DNA of 64,000 bases. Origin: Blastocatellia bacterium (GTDB lineage Bacteria; Acidobacteriota; Blastocatellia; Chloracidobacteriales; JADJPF01). The notes beneath the pieces are model-generated. The model was not told the origin of the DNA and did not search any database. It saw only the letters and a program-made list of their open reading frames with translations. The stretch lies in NCBI GenBank assembly GCA_025057015.1, contig JANWYG010000014.1, positions 1 to 64,000 of the forward strand, in the 5' to 3' direction. Shown piece by piece: positions 1 through 8,735 of this stretch (position 1 is the stretch's first letter; every line of letters begins with the position of its first letter). The position numbers and the translations under genes are program-made.

Positions 1-1053
1 CAGCTTTACTACCAAGTCTCCGCGATACGTATGTGCTATGTCTACGTTTACCTTAACTCCTGTAATCGACAGGTCTTCGGTTATGTTTATCTTCGATACC
101 GTTGTCTGATTATCCTTTATTGGAGCATTTGGAGTAGCTGTACCGCTGGCGGTAACGGCTGTTGTAGCTTGTCGACCACGTATCCTATTAAGCAGAGAAC
201 CGACTCCCGTCTGGCGAGTAGAGCCATCAGGCATTCTACGTCCTCGAGGACGAGGAGCATCCGCTACTGCTTCACCACCTCGTAGATGAGGAGGTACAAC
301 ACCGGTATTACGTCCAGTATCTACTCTGGAAGCTGCAGAAGTACCTGTAGTTGCAGCAGGTGGTTGTAGTTGCCCACTCTGCATCGCTTTACAGTGTGGA
401 CAGAGTACAGGTAGAGCATTGAAATGGTCTATCACTTGCCCGGTTTTAGCATCAACAAAGTAGTTCATCTTCGACGGGTTGCTACCGCTCAGATTCGTCA
501 ACTGCACGTGATATGCCAGCCGATAGTTACCATTGCTATCTGGATATATGACCAGCTCAGACGTCGGTGGTTGTGTCGGTGGCCCTACAAACCCGGCCGC
601 TTTTGCGATTTCAAGCGCTCGATCAGAAGTAATAGCCGGTCTTGTGTTGAAATTTGGTGGAACAAACGAATCAGTTTGCGATCCTGATACACTCTTCACA
701 GTACCATCCCGGCCTATGTGTGTTACTACTTGCTCACCGAAAACTTTGATACCGTTGTAGACCCGATCCATTCTTACGTGGGTCATTCCTAACTCATCGA
801 CCTCTACCGAACGAGGAGAAAGCTCACGTCCTGGCGACGCTATCCCATAATTTCTCCCTATGCCCGCAAAGTGATTTATGCTCGTTTGTATAGCACGCCG
901 AGCTTCCTCGCTATCTAGCGGTAGCGGCCCTGGCTGCAGTCTAGGCCTAGCCGCCTCTGCTATAGGATCGCCTACTATCTGCTGCCTCCCACTTATCTCT
1001 GCTATAGGATCGCCCACTATCATTTGATTGTCTTGTACGTTTCTTATCGTCAT
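1..1053 (-). CDS. FTP propeptide / P-domain protein, 3' end beyond the window edge
   Basis: The frame is open from an ATG at 1053 to base 1 (351 codons) and continues past the edge. A Shine-Dalgarno AAGGAG lies about 8 bases before the ATG. Residues about 45-210 read as a fungalysin/thermolysin propeptide (FTP-PepSY) region, with YNGIKVFGEQVVTHI and later YHVQLTN...YFVDAKTGQVID. A Gly/Pro/Arg-rich linker with a CPHC pair follows. The last visible stretch, ITEDLSITGVKVNVDIAHTY then RGDLVVKL, is the start of a proprotein-convertase P-domain. No HExxH or serine-protease motif lies between the two. The N-terminus has no signal peptide and carries a 14-codon duplication (IVGDPIAE twice). A secreted-protease relative or propeptide-type inhibitor is possible; the catalytic part, if any, must lie outside the window. 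Confidence 0.8.
   Translation of the reverse strand, partial: MTIRNVQDNQMIVGDPIAEISGRQQIVGDPIAEAARPRLQPGPLPLDSEEARRAIQTSINHFAGIGRNYGIASPGRELSPRSVEVDELGMTHVRMDRVYNGIKVFGEQVVTHIGRDGTVKSVSGSQTDSFVPPNFNTRPAITSDRALEIAKAAGFVGPPTQPPTSELVIYPDSNGNYRLAYHVQLTNLSGSNPSKMNYFVDAKTGQVIDHFNALPVLCPHCKAMQSGQLQPPAATTGTSAASRVDTGRNTGVVPPHLRGGEAVADAPRPRGRRMPDGSTRQTGVGSLLNRIRGRQATTAVTASGTATPNAPIKDNQTTVSKINITEDLSITGVKVNVDIAHTYRGDLVVKL
955..1020. repeat. In-frame 24-bp direct repeat
   Basis: CTCTGCTATAGGATCGCC(T/C)ACTAT occurs at 955-978 and 997-1020 with one mismatch, offset by 42 bases. It duplicates 14 codons near the N-terminus of the P-domain protein and encodes IVGDPIAE twice. Confidence 0.9.
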
Positions 1054-1107
1054 TATTTCTCTCCTTATCCAGATAACAATCTATCTTAAAGTTTATTCCA
1101 TCCTTCA

Positions 1108-1125
1108 AATGAATGGTTATTCATT
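1108..1125. promoter_or_regulatory. Palindrome between divergent genes (possible operator)
   Basis: AATGAAT and ATTCATT form a perfect 7-bp inverted repeat around a GGTT centre. It sits in the 209-base space between the divergently transcribed P-domain protein and the SBBP protein. Size and symmetry fit a TetR-type dimer site. Function is inferred from position only. Confidence 0.4.
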
Positions 1126-1262
1126 CACCTTATCGTCATCACCGCAGAAAAGTTGTCTAGAAACACTAGTTATGTGAGAGCCAGTTGCTTATGATAAACT
1201 TGCTCACTACAGATTCATTTTGAACAGTCTATCTCTCAAAGCAAGCCCTAAAGGAGGAGTCA

Positions 1263-3617
1263 ATGACGCGCTTTGCGATAATAGTAGGTGTAGTAATACT
1301 TGTAAGAAGCGTAGCAGCAGGACAGTTTCACGAACCGATATTGTTTGAAGCAAACCATGGACAAGCTAGTAAAGGAGTACTTTTCACGGCCAGAAGCAAG
1401 GGGTACATTATCGACCTGCTAGAAGACTCAGCCGTGTTAAAGACACATACTGCGACTATTAGACTAGATTATATAGCAAAGAAAAAGGCCGAAGTGCAGG
1501 TTCCGAAGCAACGCTCGTATGTGAACTATTTTATAGGCAACTTCGCTGCCTCGGACATTCCCACGTACGATAGTATAACCTACAAAGGGATATATGATGG
1601 AATAGACTTAGTTTACCATACAAGGCAGGGAGTCCTAGAGTACGACTTTAGGATCGCTGCTGGAGTTGACCCTTCGGTGATAGCGCTTAAGTTCAATGGA
1701 GTCTGCAGCATTCGCATAGACCAAACGGGTGCTCTCGTAATAAACACTGGCGATGGTGATATAATCCAGCCAGCACCGTATGCTTATCAAGAAGCAGCAG
1801 GACAGAAAAAGCCAGTCGACTGCTCCTATACGATAAAGGATGATATAGTAGGGTTTAAGCTTGGAGCATACGATGCTTCACTACCGTTGGTAATAGATCC
1901 TGAACTACGCTACGCAACTTATCTTGGTGGTGAGCGTAGCGATATAGCTACAGGTGTAGCAGTAGACACTGCCGGCAATGTTTACGTAGTAGGCTACACC
2001 AATTCGCTCAGATTTCCCACCCGCAACCAGCTCCAGCAAGCTGACAGTGGTGCAGGCGACGCGTTCTTGAGCCGTTTCGATGCTGAAGGTAGGCTAGCAT
2101 ACTCGACATATATAGGTGGTGGGCTGTTAGATCAGGCACTAGGTGTAGCTATAGCTTCTGACGGTTCGATATATATTGTTGGGCTTACTCAGTCCCTAGA
2201 TTTTCCTACCAGAAATGCTTTGCAAAACAACTATTCCGGCCGCACGGATGCGTTCCTAACCAAAATATCAGCAGATGGTAGATCTATAAGCTTTTCTACT
2301 TATTTAGGAGGAACCGGAGAAGAAGAGGCAACCGCCGTAGCAATTGACACGAAGGGAGACGTATATGTGGCAGGAAGCACAAATTCGATAGAGTTTCCAG
2401 TCAGTTCAAACGCCTTTCAGAAGGAACCAAGAGGTTTTAGAGACATATTTGTAGCAAAGTTCACAAGTAGCGGCAGTAGAAGCTACGCGACATACATCGG
2501 CGGATTTGCAAACGATCTAGCTACGGCAATAAAAGTAGATTCCTTAGGCAGAGCTTATGTGGTAGGCAATACTCTGTCAGACAACTATCCTACCGTAAAA
2601 GCATTTCAAAGCTCTCGTGCTGGTGGCGGAAGTCCTAGAACAGATGGAGTAATCAGCATAGTTTCTGCAGGCGGAAACAGCCTTGACTATTCCACCTTCT
2701 TCGGTGGTGAAGAAGAGGATCTCATAAGAGACATAGCACTTGATACGCAGGGGAACTTCTACATAGTTGGCACGACTAGATCTGTAGACCTACGTGTCGT
2801 AAATGCTTTTCAACCCACAAACAAAGGCGGCTCTTTCGGAGCAGGACTGTTTCTAGGTCCTTATGATGCTTTCCTAAGTAAATTTAGCCCTGACGGCAGC
2901 AGATTGCTTATCTCAACCTACTTAGGTGGGAGCGAGTATGATGATATTACTGGTATCTCCTTAGATCCGGCGGGTAATATCTATCTTTGCGGAGTGACCA
3001 GTTCGGAAGACTTTCCGCTATCTAGGGCATTTCAGAGAGGCAATGCAAGCAGGGGTGAGCAACGTGCAGACACGTTCGTAGCTAAATTCAATCCGACGAT
3101 AAAGATATTACTTTACTCTACATATTACGGTGGCAGCAGAAATGACGTTGCTCTCAGAATAGCCACTGAAAGAAGCGGCAATGCCTACGTAGTTGGTGTA
3201 AGTGCATCTACAGACTTTCCCGTTGTAAGAGCCTTTCAGAGCAACTTTGCTGGTGGTGAAGCTGGAGCAAGCAGCGGAGATGCTTTCTTAATCAGGATAG
3301 ATAACACTGCTGGGTATTCTTTGACTTCAGACGTTAGCTCGATCACCCTGAAGCGCCGACAGTCAGGCAAGGTGAAGATCTCGGTAATAAGAGATGAAGA
3401 CTATCTAAATCCGGTAACAATCACTGCTCCAGATCTCTCGAAGCAGTCTATTACTGTCTCTCCAGCCACAATCACGGTTACTGGTCAGGAGACAGCCGTA
3501 TTTGACATAAAGCCCAAGCGCAAAGCACCGGTACGCTCTTTAGATTTGATATTTACTGGAAGGGACGCCAACGGTTTAGAGAAAACCGTCTTTCTGAAAC
3601 TACGAGTAACAGAATAG
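1263..3617 (+). CDS. SBBP-repeat seven-bladed beta-propeller secreted protein
   Basis: This 784-residue protein has a signal peptide (residues about 1-19, ending VAAGQ) and an AGGAGG ribosome site shortly before the ATG. Residues about 20-205 form the N-terminal domain usual in SBBP proteins (FEANHGQ, then IYDGIDLVYH). From about 215 to 690 there are seven SBBP units, each with a TYxGG-type strand (TYLGG, TYIGG, TYLGG, TYIGG, TFFGG, TYLGG, TYYGG), a GNxYVxG strand and an FP turn, which suits one closed seven-bladed propeller. The last 90 residues look like an Ig-type domain (VTITAPDLSKQSITVSPATI). No catalytic motif is visible. A surface adhesion or binding role is inferred. Confidence 0.88.
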   Translation: MTRFAIIVGVVILVRSVAAGQFHEPILFEANHGQASKGVLFTARSKGYIIDLLEDSAVLKTHTATIRLDYIAKKKAEVQVPKQRSYVNYFIGNFAASDIPTYDSITYKGIYDGIDLVYHTRQGVLEYDFRIAAGVDPSVIALKFNGVCSIRIDQTGALVINTGDGDIIQPAPYAYQEAAGQKKPVDCSYTIKDDIVGFKLGAYDASLPLVIDPELRYATYLGGERSDIATGVAVDTAGNVYVVGYTNSLRFPTRNQLQQADSGAGDAFLSRFDAEGRLAYSTYIGGGLLDQALGVAIASDGSIYIVGLTQSLDFPTRNALQNNYSGRTDAFLTKISADGRSISFSTYLGGTGEEEATAVAIDTKGDVYVAGSTNSIEFPVSSNAFQKEPRGFRDIFVAKFTSSGSRSYATYIGGFANDLATAIKVDSLGRAYVVGNTLSDNYPTVKAFQSSRAGGGSPRTDGVISIVSAGGNSLDYSTFFGGEEEDLIRDIALDTQGNFYIVGTTRSVDLRVVNAFQPTNKGGSFGAGLFLGPYDAFLSKFSPDGSRLLISTYLGGSEYDDITGISLDPAGNIYLCGVTSSEDFPLSRAFQRGNASRGEQRADTFVAKFNPTIKILLYSTYYGGSRNDVALRIATERSGNAYVVGVSASTDFPVVRAFQSNFAGGEAGASSGDAFLIRIDNTAGYSLTSDVSSITLKRRQSGKVKISVIRDEDYLNPVTITAPDLSKQSITVSPATITVTGQETAVFDIKPKRKAPVRSLDLIFTGRDANGLEKTVFLKLRVTE

Positions 3618-3632
3618 CGAAGCTTTCTCAGC

Positions 3633-4121
3633 TCAGAAAAACTTAGGAGCTTGCCTTGACATTTGGCGCCGCAAAAGTTCCCGTTGCCCAACTTGTTTGT
3701 GCAGCAATGAGCGTAATTTTGCCGAGGATTTGAGAGCTAAGATGCCTATGCCGAACATAGCAGTAGCCACTATCGCACAGAGAACAGCAAACAACAGTCT
3801 TTGCATAAGCAACCCAAAGCCAGCAAAGGATACAAACAGCATAGCCAACGCCAGGCTTGACAGCCCAGAAATTCTATCCTGCGTCACGCGTCGCTCTAGA
3901 TACTGTATCTGCTTGGTCAAAAGTCTGATATTAAACAGAAGTCTCTCGCTGTCATCATCAGTTTTGCCTGTCCTTTGTGGCGGAGTTGGATCTAGGTAGA
4001 GCATCACTACGTTTTGATAGGTATGCACAAGGTAGCATTCGCCACACATCGGACAGCTTACTTTATTCAAGTGGTCAGGAAAAGAAAACTCATGGGCGCA
4101 TTTTGGACAATCATAACGCAT
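3633..4121 (-). CDS. Zinc-ribbon protein with coiled coil and two membrane helices
   Basis: The 162 residues start with a zinc ribbon (CPKC at 5-8 and CPMC at about 23-26). A short helical stretch (LLFNIRLLTKQIQYLERRV) could be a coiled coil. Two closely spaced hydrophobic segments at about 88-132 suggest a membrane hairpin, followed by a basic tail. I do not recognise a named family. The gene is divergent from xseA with 48 bases between the starts, and its stop lies 15 bases from the end of the SBBP gene. The kinase at 14.6-15.7 kb and the RDD protein at 44.6-45.2 kb share the ribbon-plus-membrane plan. Confidence 0.7.
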   Translation of the reverse strand: MRYDCPKCAHEFSFPDHLNKVSCPMCGECYLVHTYQNVVMLYLDPTPPQRTGKTDDDSERLLFNIRLLTKQIQYLERRVTQDRISGLSSLALAMLFVSFAGFGLLMQRLLFAVLCAIVATAMFGIGILALKSSAKLRSLLHKQVGQRELLRRQMSRQAPKFF

Positions 4122-4169
4122 CTTATCCGATCCAAAGCGTGATCGGCAAAAACCTTCTCCGAGGGAAAA

Positions 4170-5390
4170 GTGTCCATCGACGAAATACTGAGAGAACCCT
4201 CGCCGCTATCGGTGACAGAACTTACAGAGTGTATTACGGCACTGTTAGAAGACTGCCTTCAAGACATACTTGTAGAAGGCGAGGTTTCAAACTTCAAATG
4301 CCACTCCTCTGGTCATTGGTACTTTGTGTTGAAGGACGAAAGGACACAAGTTAAATGCGCGTCATTTCGCAACTCCAACATTTACATTAAGTTCAAGCCA
4401 CAAGACGGAGAAAAGATTCTTGCCAGAGGAAGTATATCAGTCTACAAGCAACGAGGCGAGTACCAATTGATAGTCTACAGCATCGAGCCTACGGGCAAGG
4501 GCCAGCAACAACTGGCACTAGAAGAGCTTACAAGAAAACTTAAAGAGGAAGGACTTTTCGCTGAAGACCGCAAACGCCCACTCAAGCGCATACCTGCTAG
4601 AATAGCAATCATTACTAGCAAAAGCGGTGCAGTATTGCAAGATATCTTAAGAATCCTAGCAAGGCGTAACCCTGCCGTAGAAGTATTTATTTATCCGGTG
4701 CATGTCCAAGGCTGCGAAGCAGTCAGAGAGATAGTCGAAGCGTTCGAAGTACTCAACGAGCGTAATGATATAGACACCATAATAGTAGCTCGCGGTGGAG
4801 GCTCTCAAGAAGACTTACAGGCATTCAACCATGAGTCCGTAGTACGAGCTGTGGCTAGTTCCAAAGCTCCCGTCATCAGTGCTATAGGCCATGAAACAGA
4901 CTATACTCTGACTGACTATGCTGCAGATTGCCGTGCCCCAACGCCTTCAGCAGCGGCAGAACTAGTAGCAGTAGACATAGCAGAGCTACACGCTGAACTG
5001 GAACGTAGTCTATCTAGCCTACAGCTGCAAATGCAGTGTCTACTACTACGACAGCGGTACAAACTAGAGAAGTTAATCTCCGCCCTAAGGGCGGAGAAAA
5101 TGCTGAAGATAACTGGTGAATATAGCCAGACATTAGACGATTTGAGCTATCGTCTGAGAAGCTCAATGCAAGCTCGTTTAGAGGAGTTTAGAGCTAAATT
5201 CAGCAAAACTGCAAGTAAATTAGAATCCCTAAGCCCACTAGAAGTGTTATCCAGAGGATACGCTATCGCTACTAGTAGCGACGGAAACATTTTATGCCGA
5301 GCAGAAGACGCTTCGCTAGGTATGGTTATAGAAATACGTCTTAGGCAAGGGTCTCTAATATGTAGGGTAGAAAAAATATTGTCCGACTGA
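4170..5390 (+). CDS. xseA: Exodeoxyribonuclease VII large subunit
   Basis: XseA is the catalytic and DNA-binding subunit of exonuclease VII, which degrades single-stranded DNA. The 406 residues begin at a GTG with GAGGG upstream. An N-terminal OB fold (about 10-105; LTECITALLEDCL, GEVSNFK, GHWYFVLKD) is followed by the nuclease domain (about 125-330) with IITSKSGAVLQDIL, IVARGGGSQEDL, FNHE and SAIGHETDYTL. A coiled-coil region and a C-terminal LSRGYAI segment complete the family plan. The small-subunit gene xseB, often adjacent, is not found here; the next gene is a WYL regulator 36 bases downstream. Confidence 0.96.
   Translation: MSIDEILREPSPLSVTELTECITALLEDCLQDILVEGEVSNFKCHSSGHWYFVLKDERTQVKCASFRNSNIYIKFKPQDGEKILARGSISVYKQRGEYQLIVYSIEPTGKGQQQLALEELTRKLKEEGLFAEDRKRPLKRIPARIAIITSKSGAVLQDILRILARRNPAVEVFIYPVHVQGCEAVREIVEAFEVLNERNDIDTIIVARGGGSQEDLQAFNHESVVRAVASSKAPVISAIGHETDYTLTDYAADCRAPTPSAAAELVAVDIAELHAELERSLSSLQLQMQCLLLRQRYKLEKLISALRAEKMLKITGEYSQTLDDLSYRLRSSMQARLEEFRAKFSKTASKLESLSPLEVLSRGYAIATSSDGNILCRAEDASLGMVIEIRLRQGSLICRVEKILSD
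5077..5097. other. Strong hairpin inside xseA
   Basis: TCTCCGCCC and GGGCGGAGA form a perfect 9-bp stem around a TAA loop within the coding sequence (encoding about ISALRAEK). It is GC-rich in a moderate-GC gene and no T-run follows on either strand, so it is not a standard terminator. A dispersed repeat or transcript-stability element is possible. Confidence 0.6.
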
Positions 5391-5426
5391 ATAAGAGGTT
5401 AAACCCAGAGTTTCAGAAGGAACAGC

Positions 5427-6419
5427 ATGCAGAAAAGGAACAGAGTACATATATATGCTTTTGAAATTCTGAAAGCTATAACGGACGAGATAAAGAAGGG
5501 TACATATCCGAACAAAGCAAAACTAGCACGCATTATAGGTCGGCACAAGCGCAGCATTCAGCGCTATATAGAGGCTATCCGCCGGCTAAATGCGCCTCTT
5601 GCTTACAACCCTAAGCGGAAAGGATTTTATTTTACCGATCCAAATTGGGTACTTCCGCCAGTGACATTAACAGAAGGGGAGCTGATAAGTTTCTTCACTG
5701 CTGAACGCTTCTTACGCAGGCTAGGCCTAACAGAAGAATCCATAAAGTTACGTACAGCTTTGACGCGAATGGCGGAATTGATGCCAAAAGAAGTGACAAT
5801 TAACCTCGAAGCGCTAGAAAAAGTTCTCGACTTTAGTCCCGAACCGGCTTTAGAAGCTAACCCAATCATTTTACAGACCCTGACTATAGCAGCACAAAAA
5901 CAGCAGACAGTCGAAATAGACTACTACACACAACGCACAGGCAAACAAAGTCGTCGCAAGGTAGATGTGCTTTGCGTACACAACCATCTAGGTGAATGGT
6001 ATGCTATATGCTTTGATCATAAATCTGGCGAGATCAGAGATTTTAATATAGGCAGAATCAAAGAGATCAACAAAACCGACAAGACTTTTAAGCCTCCCGC
6101 TAACTGGAACCGTGAGCAGTATCTAAGTAGCGGTTTTGGGATGTTTCATGGTGGCAAGCCGGTTGAAGTGATAGCAGTGTTCGATTCTGATCAAGCACGT
6201 TATATAAGAGAACGCCGCTATCATCCAACTCAACATCTTGAAGAGCTAGATAACGGCAGAGCTAGAGTAACTATAGAAGTAACCGAGAACGCATTACCAC
6301 AAGTAGCTCGCTGGCTGTTACAGTATGGCGAGCACGTACAAGTAATAGCTCCGCCTGCGCTACGCAGGATGCTCATAGACACCTACAGGAACGCCTTAAA
6401 AGCCTACGGCGAGCTTTAA
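5427..6419 (+). CDS. WYL-domain transcriptional regulator
   Basis: This 330-residue YafY/PafBC-type regulator has an N-terminal helix-turn-helix (about 5-65; NKAKLARIIGRHKRSIQRYI), a WYL domain (about 150-225; VEIDYYTQ, LGEWYAICF, RDFNIGRI) and a C-terminal WCX extension (about 240-325). WYL domains bind ligands, nucleic acid or nucleotide signals; the effector here is unknown. AAGGAA precedes the ATG. It is 36 bases downstream of xseA on the same strand and may be cotranscribed. WYL regulators often respond to DNA damage, which would suit xseA, but this is inference. It converges with the next gene, the two stops overlapping by four bases. Confidence 0.9.
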   Translation: MQKRNRVHIYAFEILKAITDEIKKGTYPNKAKLARIIGRHKRSIQRYIEAIRRLNAPLAYNPKRKGFYFTDPNWVLPPVTLTEGELISFFTAERFLRRLGLTEESIKLRTALTRMAELMPKEVTINLEALEKVLDFSPEPALEANPIILQTLTIAAQKQQTVEIDYYTQRTGKQSRRKVDVLCVHNHLGEWYAICFDHKSGEIRDFNIGRIKEINKTDKTFKPPANWNREQYLSSGFGMFHGGKPVEVIAVFDSDQARYIRERRYHPTQHLEELDNGRARVTIEVTENALPQVARWLLQYGEHVQVIAPPALRRMLIDTYRNALKAYGEL

Positions 6420-7087
6420 CGCCTTAATTCTAGCGCTTTGTCCAGTCTGACTTGCAGCAACATCCCGGCCGGCAGCACTACATCTTGCCCCTTAGCCAGC
6501 AGAACGCTACCCAGGGCCACACCTGCACCGACGGCTCCACCTGTAGCAGCACCTGTACCGCTGACAGCTCCTATGCCAGCGCCTATGATACCACCCGTAC
6601 CTACAATCACGGCTGGACTTTGCTTCTTACTGGTATCTTTGATCTGGCCTTCATCTCTTATAAGATCTTCTCTACCGTCAGCTATAGATACAAGGGTAGC
6701 ATTCAACAGATATCGCTCCCCAGTTGCTAAAACTAGTTCATCAAAGGTTACTTTTATAGAGCCGTTTTTACGGTTTCTGCCAGCCGGTTCCACACTAATT
6801 ACGCGGCAGACGACAGCAGCAGTCCTCGGTATCGCTACACGACCACCAATTAGCACAGACGTGGCTAGAGGAGCCACAAAAAGCTCGCCGCGCTTACTAC
6901 TTCGCGAATCGAGCGTTCTTTCCAATCTCAGTTCTAGAAGAGTTCCTTCGGGAACTACGGTCAACTCAGATACCTGCTTCGACTGCAAGCGCTTTGAGGT
7001 AGTAGTGCGTACCCTACCAGACTGAGCAAACGAAAACGCGACAAACAGTCCAACAATCAAGTTCGTCAGGCATACTATTACTTGCAT
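6416..7087 (-). CDS. Secreted glycine-zipper protein of unknown function
   Basis: This 223-residue protein has a signal peptide (about 1-21, ending SFAQ). A first beta-rich part reads VPEGTLLELRLERTLDSRSSKRGELF, with a similar element near the C-terminus (LPAGMLLQVRLDKAL). Between them is a strongly hydrophobic Gly/Ala glycine-zipper segment (about 160-205; GIIGAGIGAVSGTGAATGG). The layout recalls TrbI/TraB-like and stress-envelope glycine-zipper proteins, but I cannot assign a family. It starts two bases after the stop of the IPT/choice-of-anchor gene and is the last of three same-strand genes, probably an operon. Confidence 0.75.
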   Translation of the reverse strand: MQVIVCLTNLIVGLFVAFSFAQSGRVRTTTSKRLQSKQVSELTVVPEGTLLELRLERTLDSRSSKRGELFVAPLATSVLIGGRVAIPRTAAVVCRVISVEPAGRNRKNGSIKVTFDELVLATGERYLLNATLVSIADGREDLIRDEGQIKDTSKKQSPAVIVGTGGIIGAGIGAVSGTGAATGGAVGAGVALGSVLLAKGQDVVLPAGMLLQVRLDKALELRR

Positions 7088-7089
7088 TG

Positions 7090-8727
7090 CTACTTGCCTA
7101 CTGTAAACAAGAACGGGCGCGAAACGCCGCCATCGGGATTACGCACAGTTATTAAAAAGCTGCCAACAGTTGAATGTGGCAGTTTTTTCACCAACAATTC
7201 TGTATCAGAGACATATTTGGTCTTGAGCTTGACACCATTCATTTCTACCGTACAACCTTTTACAAAACCTCTACCTTTGACTACCAAATTCACTTTCGCA
7301 ACAGAGGTATATACGCTAGCGGGACGAAGTTCAGTTATTTTCGGAGCAAGGACTATACGAAAATCTCTCGTCTGTTCTGAAACTGACAAGCCACCTTGTA
7401 CAGCCTCTATTTTGAGCCTAGCGGCAGCAGACACCAAGTCTTCAGGTATAATCCACTTGAAGGTATCTTCATCAGGTCTCATTCTAGAAGCAATTACATT
7501 CGGATATGACCTGCCGCCATCAGTAGACAGATAAAGATTTTGAATAATTTTGCCATTAGAATCGACCTGCCAACGTATGGCAGTCGTTTCTCCATCTGCG
7601 CTCAGTACCTCACCACCTGTAGGAAACAGCAGCTTAACGACAGGAGGCGGCTCATCGCCTAAATAAGTATAAGCATCAGGCAAGGTAGCTACCTGTCCAT
7701 CAGGATTAATTACAGAAACTGCAATTTTACCGGGACTATTTTTTGGCGTAGTCACTTCAAGAAAATTCACATCTATGTACTTAGCTGGAACCTTACGACC
7801 ATTCCAGATCACTGTCGTCTGCTGAGTAAAATTATCACCTCCGAGCCTTACGATTTGTCCACCAGTAGTAGGTCCAGAGTCTGGAGAAACAAAGCGGAGA
7901 ACGGGTGCAGGAGGTGGAGGCGGCTCATAGGTGAAGCCGGCTTCGAGAGTCACAGAATCGCCGTTAGGATTGCTGACACGTACAGGAACAGCTCCGGCAG
8001 GATGCGGCGGCGAAATGAGATTTAAAGTAGTAGAATCGACGAAACTTGCCTTCGCGTCAAGCCCACCAAAGGTCACTCTAGCACCCTGCTTAAATCCTTG
8101 GCCACGCAAGACGACAGCTGTTCCACCGCCTTCCGGCCCGCGATTAGGGTTAAGGAAGTTAATAGCAAGTGGCCTTTCTTCAAACTGACGACTTGAAGCA
8201 GACATTCTATAGGTTTTGTCACCTCTAACAGTAGAGTCACTATTAGAAGCTACTCCTGCAGCATAAAACATCGCAGTACCAGCAGGCTGGGCAGGTGCAA
8301 CCCAGTCAAAATCCCAAACTACAGGCCCAGGCCTGTCTGTGAAATTTCCGGCTATAGTACTTACAAGATAGATACGCGTCTTACCATCTATCTGTGCTGT
8401 ACGAAGTTCAGTAACGGTCGTATCAACCGGTTCTATAGTTCCTAATGACGCTCCAGAAGAGCCTATAACAGTTAGCTGCATTCCCCAACTTTTAGCATCA
8501 GGGTCATCGAGCAAAAGCTGCATCCTGTACTTGTTTCCAGGAACATACTCAGTAGGCAAGTTCAACAACACTAGCCGGCCTTTGCCTGAGTTAACTGCTC
8601 CCTCATGGCAACTGTTGCAAAGTTGTTCACCAGGCGCCCCTGTATGTCCAAGCGGAGGTACCCCCGAGTTTGCTAGTACGACACAAAAAATAAAAACCAA
8701 AAATATAACTAATTTGAGTCGCCCCAT
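7090..8727 (-). CDS. Secreted IPT/TIG-domain protein with choice-of-anchor V-like N-terminus
   Basis: The 545 residues begin with a signal peptide (about 1-20). A choice-of-anchor V/Reeler-like domain follows, with GHTGAPGEQLCNSCHEG at about 28-44; CNSCH fits a c-type haem motif (CxxCH). Three IPT/TIG Ig-like domains follow (about 190-270, 275-360 and 465-545), recognisable by the repeated P-x-x-GPxxGG, GxxF and NPDG motifs. A further beta domain (about 365-455; LLFPTGGEVLSADGE) separates the last two. It lies in a three-gene minus-strand set with short spacers (8 and 2 bases). A surface or redox role is suggested by the haem motif, but it is not proven. Confidence 0.83.
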   Translation of the reverse strand: MGRLKLVIFLVFIFCVVLANSGVPPLGHTGAPGEQLCNSCHEGAVNSGKGRLVLLNLPTEYVPGNKYRMQLLLDDPDAKSWGMQLTVIGSSGASLGTIEPVDTTVTELRTAQIDGKTRIYLVSTIAGNFTDRPGPVVWDFDWVAPAQPAGTAMFYAAGVASNSDSTVRGDKTYRMSASSRQFEERPLAINFLNPNRGPEGGGTAVVLRGQGFKQGARVTFGGLDAKASFVDSTTLNLISPPHPAGAVPVRVSNPNGDSVTLEAGFTYEPPPPPAPVLRFVSPDSGPTTGGQIVRLGGDNFTQQTTVIWNGRKVPAKYIDVNFLEVTTPKNSPGKIAVSVINPDGQVATLPDAYTYLGDEPPPVVKLLFPTGGEVLSADGETTAIRWQVDSNGKIIQNLYLSTDGGRSYPNVIASRMRPDEDTFKWIIPEDLVSAAARLKIEAVQGGLSVSEQTRDFRIVLAPKITELRPASVYTSVAKVNLVVKGRGFVKGCTVEMNGVKLKTKYVSDTELLVKKLPHSTVGSFLITVRNPDGGVSRPFLFTVGK

Positions 8728-8735
8728 AGCTACCT

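Noticed and set aside
31-760. Plus-strand open frames at the left edge (31-285, 424-687, 533-760)
   Set aside because: They lie opposite the minus-strand FTP/P-domain gene, whose protein has recognisable domains and a good ribosome site; the plus frames show no family features.
3656-3661. Perfect TTGACA as a -35 box
   Set aside because: It lies in the C-terminal coding part of the minus-strand zinc-ribbon gene and has no matching -10 box or gene start downstream on the plus strand.
7154-7188. Hairpin with A-run before and T-run after (CTGCCA/TGGCAG plus TTTTTT)
   Set aside because: It looks like a terminator on the plus strand, but it lies inside the coding sequence of the minus-strand IPT-domain gene and encodes its KKLPHSTVGSF segment.
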